Part shown: positions 44,658-52,859 of the stretch, one piece after another | How positions within the stretch are numbered: the first letter of the stretch is position 1 | Layout: every line of letters starts with the position of its first letter | NCBI GenBank assembly: GCA_023386585.1 | Contig: JAEWJM010000019.1 | Coordinates: forward strand, 89,984 to 153,983 | DNA length: 64,000 nucleotides | Direction: 5' to 3' | Source of the DNA: Bacteroidota bacterium | GTDB taxonomy: Bacteria; Bacteroidota; Bacteroidia; Flavobacteriales; Flavobacteriaceae | The notes under the pieces: model-generated | What the model saw: the letters and a program-made list of their open reading frames with translations, nothing else | The model's database searches: none | What the model was told of the DNA's origin: nothing | Program-made: the position numbers and the translations under genes

Positions 44658-44794
44658 GGGATTGCCATAAAAACGACTTATTATTCAAAACGACAATTAC
44701 CGGTTTCTAAAAATTCATTCGATCAGGTAGTGATCTTTGTGGCAAGAGAACCGGGATTACTGGAGTGATGCACCAATTTCACGTACTAGTGGAA

Positions 44795-45925
44795 CTAATC
44801 GTTTAACGCTTCCTTGATGTTAATATTTTCGCCATCACGGAAAGCAACAACGAAAGCCGATTCATACCCTTTGGCCTGTGCTTCCAGAAGCAACTTTCTT
44901 GCATCGTTGTAGTCGTTGGTTTCGCCGTACGCGTACTTATACAGGTTGTTTGTCTTGACCATTGAAATATTTGCCAAGCCGTTGAAATTTGTTGGAATTA
45001 ACGCGATCTTCCTGCTGCTCACGGCAAGTTGGACTTTAAAAGTGACACCATTTGGATCAGCGCTGATAGCGCGTTCAGGAAGCTTCGAAAGTGAAGCCGG
45101 ACTATCCGGAATGACTTTGGTCATTGGCCTTTCGGCGACACTTTCGACATCACCATTTCCGAAATATTCGTTTTTATAACCGATTATGGCATCGGCGATT
45201 GCTTTTGATATCTGCGCTTGTCCATAGTCAGAATCGAGAAAAGCGCCATCATCGCGATTCGAAATAAAGCCCATTTCGACCAAAACGCGCGGCATATACG
45301 CCTTGTGCAATACCATATATGGCGCCTGCTTGACACCGCGGCTCTTTTTTTTCAGTTCGTCTGTGAAAATATCTTCGATTTTGTCGGCAAGCGCGATGCT
45401 GTTGGCCAGGTACAATTCCTGTTGCATTGTAGTGCCGAGCATTGTTTCAGGCCGGTTCGGATTGTAACCTTCGTACTTTTGCTTATAATCCTTTTCCAGT
45501 GTAATTACCGAGTTTTCACGCTTTGCCGCTTCGAGGTTCGAGGCAATTTTATTCATTCCCATTACGTACGTCTCAGTTCCCGCTGCTGCAGAATTCTTGT
45601 TTGCATTGCAATGGATCGATACAAAAATATGGGCGTCGGCACGGTTGGCGATGTTGGCGCGCTCAACCAAATCGACGAATACGTCTGTCTTTCGGGTATA
45701 AATCACTTGAAAACCCGGAGTATCTTCTAAAATTTTTCCCACCTTGAGCACGACTGCCAAGGCAATATTCTTTTCAATATGTCCATTGTATGAGGAACCG
45801 GGATCGTGTGCGCCATGGCCTGCGTCAAGTGCAACTTTGAACTTTGCATTCTGGCTAAAGGCAGTAAGAGAAAACACACAAAAGATTATCGGGAAAAGAG
45901 GAAATTTTATTTTGGAATTACCCAT
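44795..45925 (-). CDS. N-acetylmuramoyl-L-alanine amidase, copy 2 (exported)
   Basis: A 376-residue paralogue of the neighbouring amidase, with the same layout: signal peptide (FPLFPIIFCVFSLTAFSQ), Amidase_3 domain (DAGHGAHDPGSS, SIHCNANKN, LVEMGFISNRDD) and SPOR-like C-terminus (FKVQLAVSSRKIAL). The linker is shorter. Start MGNSKIKF at 45925 matches the MGNSKKNS start of copy 1. It is divergent from the intact lptD, which is probably the ancestral arrangement. Both copies keep all catalytic residues, so both may be active. Confidence 0.93.
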   Translation of the reverse strand: MGNSKIKFPLFPIIFCVFSLTAFSQNAKFKVALDAGHGAHDPGSSYNGHIEKNIALAVVLKVGKILEDTPGFQVIYTRKTDVFVDLVERANIANRADAHIFVSIHCNANKNSAAAGTETYVMGMNKIASNLEAAKRENSVITLEKDYKQKYEGYNPNRPETMLGTTMQQELYLANSIALADKIEDIFTDELKKKSRGVKQAPYMVLHKAYMPRVLVEMGFISNRDDGAFLDSDYGQAQISKAIADAIIGYKNEYFGNGDVESVAERPMTKVIPDSPASLSKLPERAISADPNGVTFKVQLAVSSRKIALIPTNFNGLANISMVKTNNLYKYAYGETNDYNDARKLLLEAQAKGYESAFVVAFRDGENINIKEALND

Positions 45926-45978
45926 CGAAACAAAAGTTAATTTAATTTTAAGAGTCAAGTATAATGCGATTATTTACC

Positions 45979-46007
45979 TACTTTTGGCGAAATAACCTGT
46001 AATTTTG
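45979..46007 (+). promoter_or_regulatory. Candidate promoter boxes of lptD
   Basis: Two matches to TAnnTTTG: TACTTTTG (45979-45986) and TAATTTTG (46000-46007), 40-60 bases before the lptD start. In the duplicated unit the first reads TACTGACA and the second TAAGTTTTG, so the boxes have decayed upstream of the remnant. Confidence 0.4.
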
Positions 46008-46044
46008 GCGCGCCGAATTACACTCGATTTTTACAAAAATAGTA

Positions 46045-48723
46045 TTGAAACCTTTGCGTACAAACTTATTTAATATCGTTTTATCAGCAATGTTTCTAAC
46101 AATTTGCGGCGCAAAAGTTTACTCCCAGGACATTCCCAAAAAAATTCCGAAAGCTGCCGCGAGAACCACATCCGATACGATTAAGGCCGCGCCTGTTGCA
46201 GGGACCATAGGCGACACGATCAAGATCGATTCCATCAAGCCAAAACCGTTGCTCAGCGATAAGATAAAGTACAAAGCCGAAACTTATACCCGCATTGATC
46301 AAAAGAAAAAGCTCATCACGCTTTACGACAAAGCAGAACTTTACTATCAGGATATCGAACTTACTGCCGGAATTATTGTGATGGATTATGAAAAAGATGA
46401 AGTTTATGCAGGCAGAATAAAGGATTCGACCGGACAATACACGCAGTTACCCGTTTTCAAACAGGGCCAGAATGTCGTCGAACCCGATTCGATCCGTTTC
46501 AATTACAAAACCAAAAAAGCATTGGTCTGGAATTCAAGAACCGATCAGGGCGAGTTTAAAGTAAAGGCCGAAATCACCAAAAAGGAAAACGATTCGGTTT
46601 ACTTTATGAAAAACGCCCGGTTCACGACCGCAAAGGACATCGAGAACCCCGAATATTATTTTCAGACGCGAAAAGTGAAATTGGTTCCCGGAAAAAAGGT
46701 TGTTGTGGGCCTGACCAATATGGTAATTGCCGACGTTCCGACGCCGCTCGCGCTTCCGTTTGCGTTTTTTCCGATGACAACCAAAAGCCAATCGGGAATT
46801 CTGGTGCCGACATACGGCGATTCACGACAGCGCGGCTACTCGCTACAGAACGGCGGCTATTATTTTGCACTCAGTGATAACTATGATCTGGCAATCCTTG
46901 GCGATTATTATACGAACGGAAGTTACGGCATGCGGTTCGAATCAAAATACGCCAAACGCTACCGTTTTAACGGAAACATCAACGTCAGGTTTGAGAATTT
47001 GATCACCAGTGAACGCGGATTTCCGGATTATTCAAAAACCAGGATTTACAACATCCAGTGGTCGCACAGCAAGGACATGAAGTCCAACCCCACCTCACGC
47101 TTCTCAGCATCGGTCAATCTGGGGAGCAGCAAATACTTTCAGCAATCGGTCAACCAGGTGAATGTCGGATCGGCGCTGAATAACACCCTGAGTTCATCCA
47201 TTTCGTACGCTAAAACCTTCAATTCTGTTCCGCAGGTGAATATGTCAGTCACAGCAACGCATTCACAGAATACGCAAACGCAGGTAATCAACATGACACT
47301 TCCCACATTGCAGGCAAGCGTTGACCGGATTTTTCCCTTTGCTCCGCGTGACGGGATCAAAAAAGGTGCGTTCAGGAATATCAATTTCCAGTACAGCCTG
47401 CGCGGTGAAAACCGGATCCAGACGACCGATTCGCTGTTTTTCAAAAAGGAAATGTTCGAAAACATGAACAGCGGCTTCCAGCACAGCATCCCGATCAGTA
47501 CAAATTTCAAGATATTTAAGTACTTCAGTGCGTCGACAACCGTGAATTATGAGGAAGTATGGTATTTCAAGACAATCAAGAGATTTTACGATCCCGTACG
47601 TGATTCACTCGTAACACAAAATGTCAACGGTTTCGATGCCTTCCGCACGTATTCTTTCGGATCGAGTTTGGGAACAACTATTTACGGTACGTTTAATTTT
47701 GGCGACAAGCACAAACTCAAAGCGATCAGGCACGTCATGCGACCGTCGATTTCTTACAGTTACAGGCCTGCGTTCGATCGTTACTATGAAACTTACGATC
47801 CCGATGGCACGCACACCAGAACGTTGGAATACACCCGGTTTGAACAGGGAATTTTTGGCGCGCCATCGAAAACATATTCCAATAACGTAGGGTTCTCGCT
47901 CAGCAATACCTTTGAGGCAAAAGTGGCAGACCGCGATACTACCAAGACCGAACCGCGAAAGGTGATGTTGCTCAACAACCTGAACCTGCAAACCAGCTAC
48001 AACATTGCCGCCGATTCGCTCCAATGGTCGCCGTTGACAATTTCCGGCGGGACCGTGCTTCTTAAAGACAAAATGAACGTCAATTTTCGTACGGTACTCG
48101 ATCCGTACGCGATCGACAACTCCGGCCGATACATGAACCGGTTCAATATTGATAATGGTGGAAGCCTTTTCCGACTTACCAGCGCCAGTTTCACCGTTGG
48201 TTATTCGCTCTCAAGCACCGATGGCCAAACCAATTCGAAAAGTCCGGACAATATCGGCGTCAGGAACGGCGGACGTGAAGACGATCTTTTCGGAACCAAT
48301 ACCGATTTCAGCGACCGGCGCGAAAGCCAGTTCAATAACGATGAAGCGCAAGATGATCCCGATCCTTCGGCCGGCTTTTTCAACGCCAAGCTTCCTTGGA
48401 ATATGACCTTAGCCTATGCGCTGACCTACGGAAATGCGCGTCGCGAAAACAAGATTGTCGGTAATTCGCTAATGGTTTCAGCCAACGTCGACGTAACCCC
48501 AAAGTGGAAAGTCGGAATTTCAACCGGATACGATTTTGTACAGAACGGAGTTACCTTTACGCAGTTTCGCTTTGAGCGTGACCTGTTAAGCTGGCGAATG
48601 GATTTCAACTGGTCGCCTTTTGGTGCCAATGCCTATTGGGGATTCTTCATCGGCATCAAAGCCGGAGTACTTTCCGATATTAAATGGGAAAAACGAACAC
48701 AACCTGACCGAACAATCAGATAA
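46045..48723 (+). CDS. LptD-like LPS assembly outer-membrane protein
   Basis: An 892-residue exported protein. After the signal peptide (NLFNIVLSAMFLTICGAKVYSQ) comes an OstA/LptA-like periplasmic domain (about 80-210; KAETYTRIDQKKKLITLYDKAELYYQ in the family pattern) and a large C-terminal beta-barrel with many aromatic-ended strands. It places LPS in the outer leaflet. The start is unclear: TTG at 46045 or 46054, since the only nearby ATG (46090) would cut the signal peptide. It lies 2 bases before ridA. Confidence 0.88.
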   Translation: MKPLRTNLFNIVLSAMFLTICGAKVYSQDIPKKIPKAAARTTSDTIKAAPVAGTIGDTIKIDSIKPKPLLSDKIKYKAETYTRIDQKKKLITLYDKAELYYQDIELTAGIIVMDYEKDEVYAGRIKDSTGQYTQLPVFKQGQNVVEPDSIRFNYKTKKALVWNSRTDQGEFKVKAEITKKENDSVYFMKNARFTTAKDIENPEYYFQTRKVKLVPGKKVVVGLTNMVIADVPTPLALPFAFFPMTTKSQSGILVPTYGDSRQRGYSLQNGGYYFALSDNYDLAILGDYYTNGSYGMRFESKYAKRYRFNGNINVRFENLITSERGFPDYSKTRIYNIQWSHSKDMKSNPTSRFSASVNLGSSKYFQQSVNQVNVGSALNNTLSSSISYAKTFNSVPQVNMSVTATHSQNTQTQVINMTLPTLQASVDRIFPFAPRDGIKKGAFRNINFQYSLRGENRIQTTDSLFFKKEMFENMNSGFQHSIPISTNFKIFKYFSASTTVNYEEVWYFKTIKRFYDPVRDSLVTQNVNGFDAFRTYSFGSSLGTTIYGTFNFGDKHKLKAIRHVMRPSISYSYRPAFDRYYETYDPDGTHTRTLEYTRFEQGIFGAPSKTYSNNVGFSLSNTFEAKVADRDTTKTEPRKVMLLNNLNLQTSYNIAADSLQWSPLTISGGTVLLKDKMNVNFRTVLDPYAIDNSGRYMNRFNIDNGGSLFRLTSASFTVGYSLSSTDGQTNSKSPDNIGVRNGGREDDLFGTNTDFSDRRESQFNNDEAQDDPDPSAGFFNAKLPWNMTLAYALTYGNARRENKIVGNSLMVSANVDVTPKWKVGISTGYDFVQNGVTFTQFRFERDLLSWRMDFNWSPFGANAYWGFFIGIKAGVLSDIKWEKRTQPDRTIR

Positions 48724-48725
48724 TT

Positions 48726-49106
48726 ATGAAAGAAATCATCTACACAGAAAAAGCGCCCGCGCCAATCGGGCCGTATAGCCAGGCCGTACTTTCCGAAAAT
48801 ACACTTTATACTTCGGGCCAAATTGCACTTGATCCGGCGACAATGGAATTGGTGCTTGACGATATTGAAACCGAGACTTCACGCGTCATGGAAAACCTTA
48901 AAGCTGTCCTCGATGCTGCAAAAATGGATTTTTCCAACGTTGTCAAAACCACGATTTTTATTACCGATATGAGCAATTTTGCACGCATCAACGCGATCTA
49001 CGGAAGCTATTTCGATGAGAAGTTTGCACCGGCCCGTGAAACCGTCCAGGTGAGCGTCCTGCCAAAAAATGTCAATGTGGAAATTTCGATGGTTGCAGTG
49101 CGGTAA
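48726..49106 (+). CDS. ridA: RidA family enamine/imine deaminase
   Basis: A 126-residue YjgF/RidA protein. Signatures are APAPIGPYSQAV at the N-terminus, NVVKTTIFITDMSNFARIN and the C-terminal PARETVQVSVLPKNVNVEISMVA, in which the Arg binds substrate carboxylate. It hydrolyses reactive 2-aminoacrylate-type enamines to ketoacids and ammonia. It follows lptD by 2 bases. Confidence 0.94.
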   Translation: MKEIIYTEKAPAPIGPYSQAVLSENTLYTSGQIALDPATMELVLDDIETETSRVMENLKAVLDAAKMDFSNVVKTTIFITDMSNFARINAIYGSYFDEKFAPARETVQVSVLPKNVNVEISMVAVR

Positions 49107-49211
49107 GCGCCGTCAAAAGTCGGAAGTCGACCCGAGGACGGAAGGCCAAACGGTACGGAGCGGCAGCGGAGTAAATGACCAATGACGAATGACAACGACG
49201 AATGATCGATT
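49107..49211. repeat. Low-complexity intergenic tract (AATGACGAATGAC phrases)
   Basis: Short phrases AAATGACCAATGACGAATGAC and GACGAATGATCG, preceded by GTCAAAAGTCGGAAGTCGAC, fill the convergent spacer between ridA and mgsA. Their reverse complements resemble the tract at 13158-13260. No gene or terminator hairpin is evident. Confidence 0.5.
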
Positions 49212-49595
49212 TTAGAATGAATTTCGTGACACTAATCCATCTACGAGTAGTTGAGCTGTAGCTTCGTTGGTCGCAAGCGGCACATTGTGGACATCGCAAA
49301 CGCGGATAAGCATGTTGATATCGGGTTCGTGCGCATGGCTGGAATTGGGATCTTTGAAGAAAAGCACCATATTGGTTTTTCCTTCGGCTACACGCGCCGC
49401 AATCTGGGCATCGCCTCCCATTGGGCCTGATAGCATTTTTATTACCTTAAATCCAGCCTCTTCTGCCCTACTGCCCGTTGTTCCAGTCGCAATGAGGCTT
49501 ATACGATCCGACGAAAGCACGCTGCGATTCGCATCAAGAAACGCAAGTAAAGCACTCTTCATCCTGTCGTGCGCTATGATCGCGATTTCCATCAT
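49212..49595 (-). CDS. mgsA: Methylglyoxal synthase
   Basis: A 127-residue enzyme that turns dihydroxyacetone phosphate into methylglyoxal and phosphate. Conserved motifs: IAHDRMKSAL (phosphate and His), ATGTTG, SGPMGGDAQIA with the catalytic Asp, and FFKDPNSSHAHEPDI. Two adjacent ATG codons (49595 and 49592) overlap the stop of the upstream kinase-like gene. Its position after pfkA and gapA suggests relief of triose-phosphate build-up. Confidence 0.95.
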   Translation of the reverse strand: MMEIAIIAHDRMKSALLAFLDANRSVLSSDRISLIATGTTGSRAEEAGFKVIKMLSGPMGGDAQIAARVAEGKTNMVLFFKDPNSSHAHEPDINMLIRVCDVHNVPLATNEATAQLLVDGLVSRNSF

Positions 49596-50443
49596 TGGTT
49601 GTTGATATGGTATTGGATTAATCCGTCAATTGGCCTTCTAAGCACGTTCCCCAATTGCAGGTCGTGCCGTTTCAGCACTTGCTCCAATTCATCCCGGAGA
49701 TAAAACGCAATCGAGCCAATGAAATGCACAGGAACCTCATGCGCATTTTCGTACTGCAGGATATAATTGTCCACAAAATCTTCCATTCCGGCCAGGATGA
49801 TTTTTCTACAGAAATCGTGGTCTTTGTGCTGAATCAGGAACTTGGCAAACGTTGCCAGATAAGCATTCGGGTTGGGTTCCTTGTAGAGTTTGTTCTTGAT
49901 CACATCAGCATCAAGATCGTACGCTTTTTCAAATTCAGCTGCCAGCTCCTTCGGCATTTTATTGAAATAATACCCGCGAATCAGCTGCCTTCCAAACTGG
50001 TTCCCACTGCAGTCGTCCATCGCGATGTAGCCAAGCGATTGGACCTTTTGATGCAGTTCGGCTCCGTCAAAATAGCTGCAGTTCGAACCGGTTCCCAAAA
50101 TGCATACGATTGCTTTTTCATTTTTGGGAGTGGTCGCAAAAACGGCGGCGTAAGTATCTTCGTGAACCGAAACTTCGGCATTCGGAAAATAACTGCGGAA
50201 TGCCTTCGAGAGATAAAGTTTCATCCTTTCCGTGCCGCAGCCCGCGCCATAAAAGAAAAGGTGCGAAACATTGTTGCGGTTGTGGGAAATGTCGAATCGA
50301 TCGTCAAGTCGGCTAATAATTTCGTCCTTGTTCAGGACCTCCGGATTGAGTCCGAGTGTCTGCGTTGTAAACAGCACCTTTCCATTGTCGTCAATCGCGA
50401 TCCAGTCGGCTTTGGTCGAGCCGCTGTCAACAAGTAATTTCAT
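49592..50443 (-). CDS. BadF/BadG-family ATPase, N-acetylglucosamine kinase-like
   Basis: A 283-residue sugar-kinase-fold ATPase. The phosphate-1 loop LLVDSGSTKADWIAID opens the protein; YGAGCGTERM and LGTGSNCSYF follow, and GYIAMDDCSGNQFGRQLI lies mid-protein. Homologues phosphorylate N-acetylglucosamine, feeding amino sugar salvage from cell wall. It overlaps mgsA by 4 bases. The spacer to gapA contains two repeat elements, so it may have its own promoter. Confidence 0.85.
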   Translation of the reverse strand: MKLLVDSGSTKADWIAIDDNGKVLFTTQTLGLNPEVLNKDEIISRLDDRFDISHNRNNVSHLFFYGAGCGTERMKLYLSKAFRSYFPNAEVSVHEDTYAAVFATTPKNEKAIVCILGTGSNCSYFDGAELHQKVQSLGYIAMDDCSGNQFGRQLIRGYYFNKMPKELAAEFEKAYDLDADVIKNKLYKEPNPNAYLATFAKFLIQHKDHDFCRKIILAGMEDFVDNYILQYENAHEVPVHFIGSIAFYLRDELEQVLKRHDLQLGNVLRRPIDGLIQYHINNQ

Positions 50444-50457
50444 ATATGTTTGTTTTG

Positions 50458-50523
50458 GCGTTTCCCTTCGGGCCGGGCTTTCGGCTGCGCGCGGCGCAAT
50501 GCCTCAATCCCTAACGCGGCCCA
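50458..50523 (+). repeat. REPIN-like element fragment, copy 4
   Basis: GGCGTTTCCCTTCGGGCCGG at the start and CTAACGCGGCCC at the end match, on the opposite strand, the outer arms of the element at 15638-15724 (CGCGTTAGCG and GGCAACGCCC). The middle is shortened. Probably a partly deleted copy lying next to copy 5. Confidence 0.6.
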
Positions 50524-50533
50524 TCGGTAGCAT

Positions 50534-50665
50534 GAAGACCCTGGTGCTGATGGAAGCGTCCAGGCGAATGCCGACCGCAGCACATCCATCTTCTAAAACC
50601 TCAAAGGTTTTCAAAACCTTTGAGGTTTTAGAAGAAAAGATACAGCGAACAGCAGCAAAAGCTTC
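50534..50665 (+). repeat. REPIN-like palindromic element, copy 5
   Basis: Contains GCTGATGGAAGCG, then a 45-base palindrome (50590-50634; arms CTTCTAAAACCTCAAAGG...) and AAAAGATACAGCGAACAGCAG. It equals the minus strand of copy 2 (14370-14475) in order and most bases, but carries about 25 extra bases between the left arm and palindrome. The hairpin may help end the gapA transcript. Confidence 0.75.
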
Positions 50666-50694
50666 AAATAGCAAATATAATCGGATTTTCCGTA

Positions 50695-51696
50695 TTACAA
50701 ACCGGCGATATGCGCGGCGAGATCGACCAGTTTACTCGAATAACCGTACTCATTGTCGTACCAGCTCACTAGCTTGAAAAAAGTGCTGTTCAGTCCGATT
50801 CCGGCTTTGGCATCGACGATTGACGTCCGTCTGTCCGAAATAAAATCCTGCGAAACCACATCGTCTTCGGTATAGCCGACAATCCCCTTATATTCGTTTT
50901 CAGAAGCGCGTTTCATAACGGCCATGATCTCTTCGTACGTAGTTTCTTTGGCAACTTTTACGGTAAGGTCAACTACCGAAACGTCGGCAACGGGAACGCG
51001 CATCGACATTCCGGTCAGCTTTCCGTTAAGCTCCGGAATTACTTTTCCGACGGCTTTTGCAGCTCCGGTAGAAGCCGGAATGATATTGAGCAGCGCAGCT
51101 CGGCCTCCGCGAAAATCTTTTTTTGACGGACCATCAACTGTAAGTTGGGTCGCAGTTGTTGCATGAACCGTTGTCATCAGCGCTTCTACGATTCCGAAAT
51201 TGTCATTTACGATTTTCGCAAGCGGCGCAAGGCAGTTCGTGGTACACGATGCGTTGGATACGATTGTATCCGAAGCCGTTGCTTTCTCGTGGTTGACTCC
51301 CATCACGAACATTGGCGCATCGGCTGAAGGTGCAGAGATCACAACCTTTTTGGCGCCGCCGTTAATGTGGGCCTGTGCCTTTTCAAGCGTCGTGAATATT
51401 CCGGTGCATTCGGCGACTACGTCAACGCCAACCTCGTCCCACTTAAGTGTGGAAGGATCTTTTTCGGCAGTTACACGAATCTCGCGGCCGTCAACGTATA
51501 GCTTGTTGTCGCGAACTTCGACAGTACCTTTAAAATTTCCGTGAACCGAATCGTATTTGAGTAAATATGCGAGGTGATTTACCTCAAGCAAGTCATTGAT
51601 TGCCACAACCTCTACATTGTCCCGGTTCAAGGTTTCCCTGAAGACAATGCGTCCGATGCGGCCAAATCCGTTTATACCTAATTTTACTTTTGACAT
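50695..51696 (-). CDS. gapA: Glyceraldehyde-3-phosphate dehydrogenase
   Basis: A 333-residue glycolytic enzyme. NAD-binding GINGFGRIGRIVFRET, catalytic Cys in SNASCTTNCLAPLAK, and the C-terminal SWYDNEYGYSSKLVDL are intact. Forms 1,3-bisphosphoglycerate. It lies 35 bases downstream of pfkA and is probably co-transcribed with it. Confidence 0.97.
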   Translation of the reverse strand: MSKVKLGINGFGRIGRIVFRETLNRDNVEVVAINDLLEVNHLAYLLKYDSVHGNFKGTVEVRDNKLYVDGREIRVTAEKDPSTLKWDEVGVDVVAECTGIFTTLEKAQAHINGGAKKVVISAPSADAPMFVMGVNHEKATASDTIVSNASCTTNCLAPLAKIVNDNFGIVEALMTTVHATTATQLTVDGPSKKDFRGGRAALLNIIPASTGAAKAVGKVIPELNGKLTGMSMRVPVADVSVVDLTVKVAKETTYEEIMAVMKRASENEYKGIVGYTEDDVVSQDFISDRRTSIVDAKAGIGLNSTFFKLVSWYDNEYGYSSKLVDLAAHIAGL

Positions 51697-51731
51697 TTTA
51701 TAAATTTTTAATTCGTGGTTATAATAACCTG

Positions 51732-52718
51732 TTAAGTTGACATAATATCGGAAACGCGAAGCAATTCCCTGTCGATTTCCGATCGTCCTTTGATCGCCTG
51801 TTCCAATGGCGTAAGTACGATCTTATCGCCTAAAATCCCGACCATGTAGTTGGATTTGCCTTCCAGCATCGATTCGACAGCTTTTACCCCTAGGCGGCTT
51901 GCAAGAACGCGATCGAAACAGCTTGGCGCACCACCGCGTTGCATGTGGCCAAGCACCGAAACGCGTACATCGTATTCCGGCATATTCTGGTCGATATATT
52001 CCTTGAGCTCAAATACGTTTTTTCCGATCTTGTCGCCTTCGGCAATGACTACAATGCTCGATGATTTTCCCGAGGTCTTGCTTTTGCGGAGCGATTCGAT
52101 GAGCCTTTCTAACCCAAGGTTTTCTTCGGGTATCAAAATTTCCTCTGCTCCTGCTCCGATCCCGGCGTTCAAAGCGATATGTCCGGCATCGCGACCCATG
52201 ACCTCCACAAAGAAAAGCCGGTTATGCGAGCTTGCCGTATCGCGTATTTTGTCTATTGCCTCGACCACTGTATTCAAAGCGGTATCGTAACCCAAAGTAT
52301 GGCTGGTGCCAAAGATGTCGTTGTCAATAGTTCCCGGAATTCCCATTACCGGAAAGCCAAATTCCTTGTTGAATGTGAGTCCGCCCGTAAAAGATCCGTC
52401 GCCACCGATAATGACCAAAGAATCGATTCCCGCTTTGATTAAATTCTCGTATGCTCTTTTTCGTCCCTCGGCAGTCATGAATTCTTTTGATCGTGCCGAT
52501 TTGAGGATTGTTCCGCCTTTATTGACGATATTGTTGACGCTTCGCGGACCCATTTCCTTGAAGTCGCCTTCGATCATGCCCTGATAGCCGCGGTAAATTC
52601 CGCTACATTCAATGCCGTGGAAGGCGCAAGTCCTGACCACCGAGCGGATGGCAGCGTTCATTCCGGGAGAATCCCCGCCGGATGTCAGGACTCCGATCCT
52701 GTTTATCTTTTGTGGCAT
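51732..52718 (-). CDS. pfkA: ATP-dependent 6-phosphofructokinase
   Basis: A 328-residue PfkA. It has GVLTSGGDSPGMNAAIR, the ATP-site IGGDGSFTGG (Gly typical of ATP rather than PPi use), catalytic IPGTIDNDI and MGRDAGHIALNAG. It commits sugar to glycolysis. A TAATTTTG box (52737-52744, minus) 18 bases upstream is the likely -7 promoter element. Confidence 0.97.
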   Translation of the reverse strand: MPQKINRIGVLTSGGDSPGMNAAIRSVVRTCAFHGIECSGIYRGYQGMIEGDFKEMGPRSVNNIVNKGGTILKSARSKEFMTAEGRKRAYENLIKAGIDSLVIIGGDGSFTGGLTFNKEFGFPVMGIPGTIDNDIFGTSHTLGYDTALNTVVEAIDKIRDTASSHNRLFFVEVMGRDAGHIALNAGIGAGAEEILIPEENLGLERLIESLRKSKTSGKSSSIVVIAEGDKIGKNVFELKEYIDQNMPEYDVRVSVLGHMQRGGAPSCFDRVLASRLGVKAVESMLEGKSNYMVGILGDKIVLTPLEQAIKGRSEIDRELLRVSDIMST

Positions 52719-52736
52719 TTTTTAAGTATTACGATG

Positions 52737-52744
52737 CAAAATTA
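52737..52744 (-). promoter_or_regulatory. Candidate -7 promoter box of pfkA
   Basis: Minus strand TAATTTTG, full match to TAnnTTTG, 18 bases from the pfkA ATG; -33 TTG not evident. Confidence 0.4.
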
Positions 52745-52859
52745 ACAAACAGCCAGTATAATGGCCGACGGCTTATCAGTTATTTAATAAACATTTAAAA
52801 TTTCAAACGATTTCGTTGATAAGTTTTTCATGCCCCGCGGGAAACAAAGAGCGTGAAAA

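Larger units (their letters stand above)
43240..46140. repeat. Tandem segmental duplication: amidase gene, upstream region and lptD 5' end
   Basis: Unit 1 is about 43240-44655, unit 2 about 44780-46140. Each begins with CACGTACTA, contains one amidase gene on the minus strand, a shared leader (AAAAGTTAATTTAATTT), the tract TTTTTACAAAAATA and the 5' end of lptD on the plus strand (ACAAACTTATTTAATATCG onward nearly identical for about 70 bases). A unique spacer of about 125 bases separates the units. Confidence 0.85.

Noticed and set aside
49655..50437. 260-codon plus-strand frame
   Set aside because: Antisense shadow of the N-acetylglucosamine kinase-like gene, whose motifs are clear on the minus strand.
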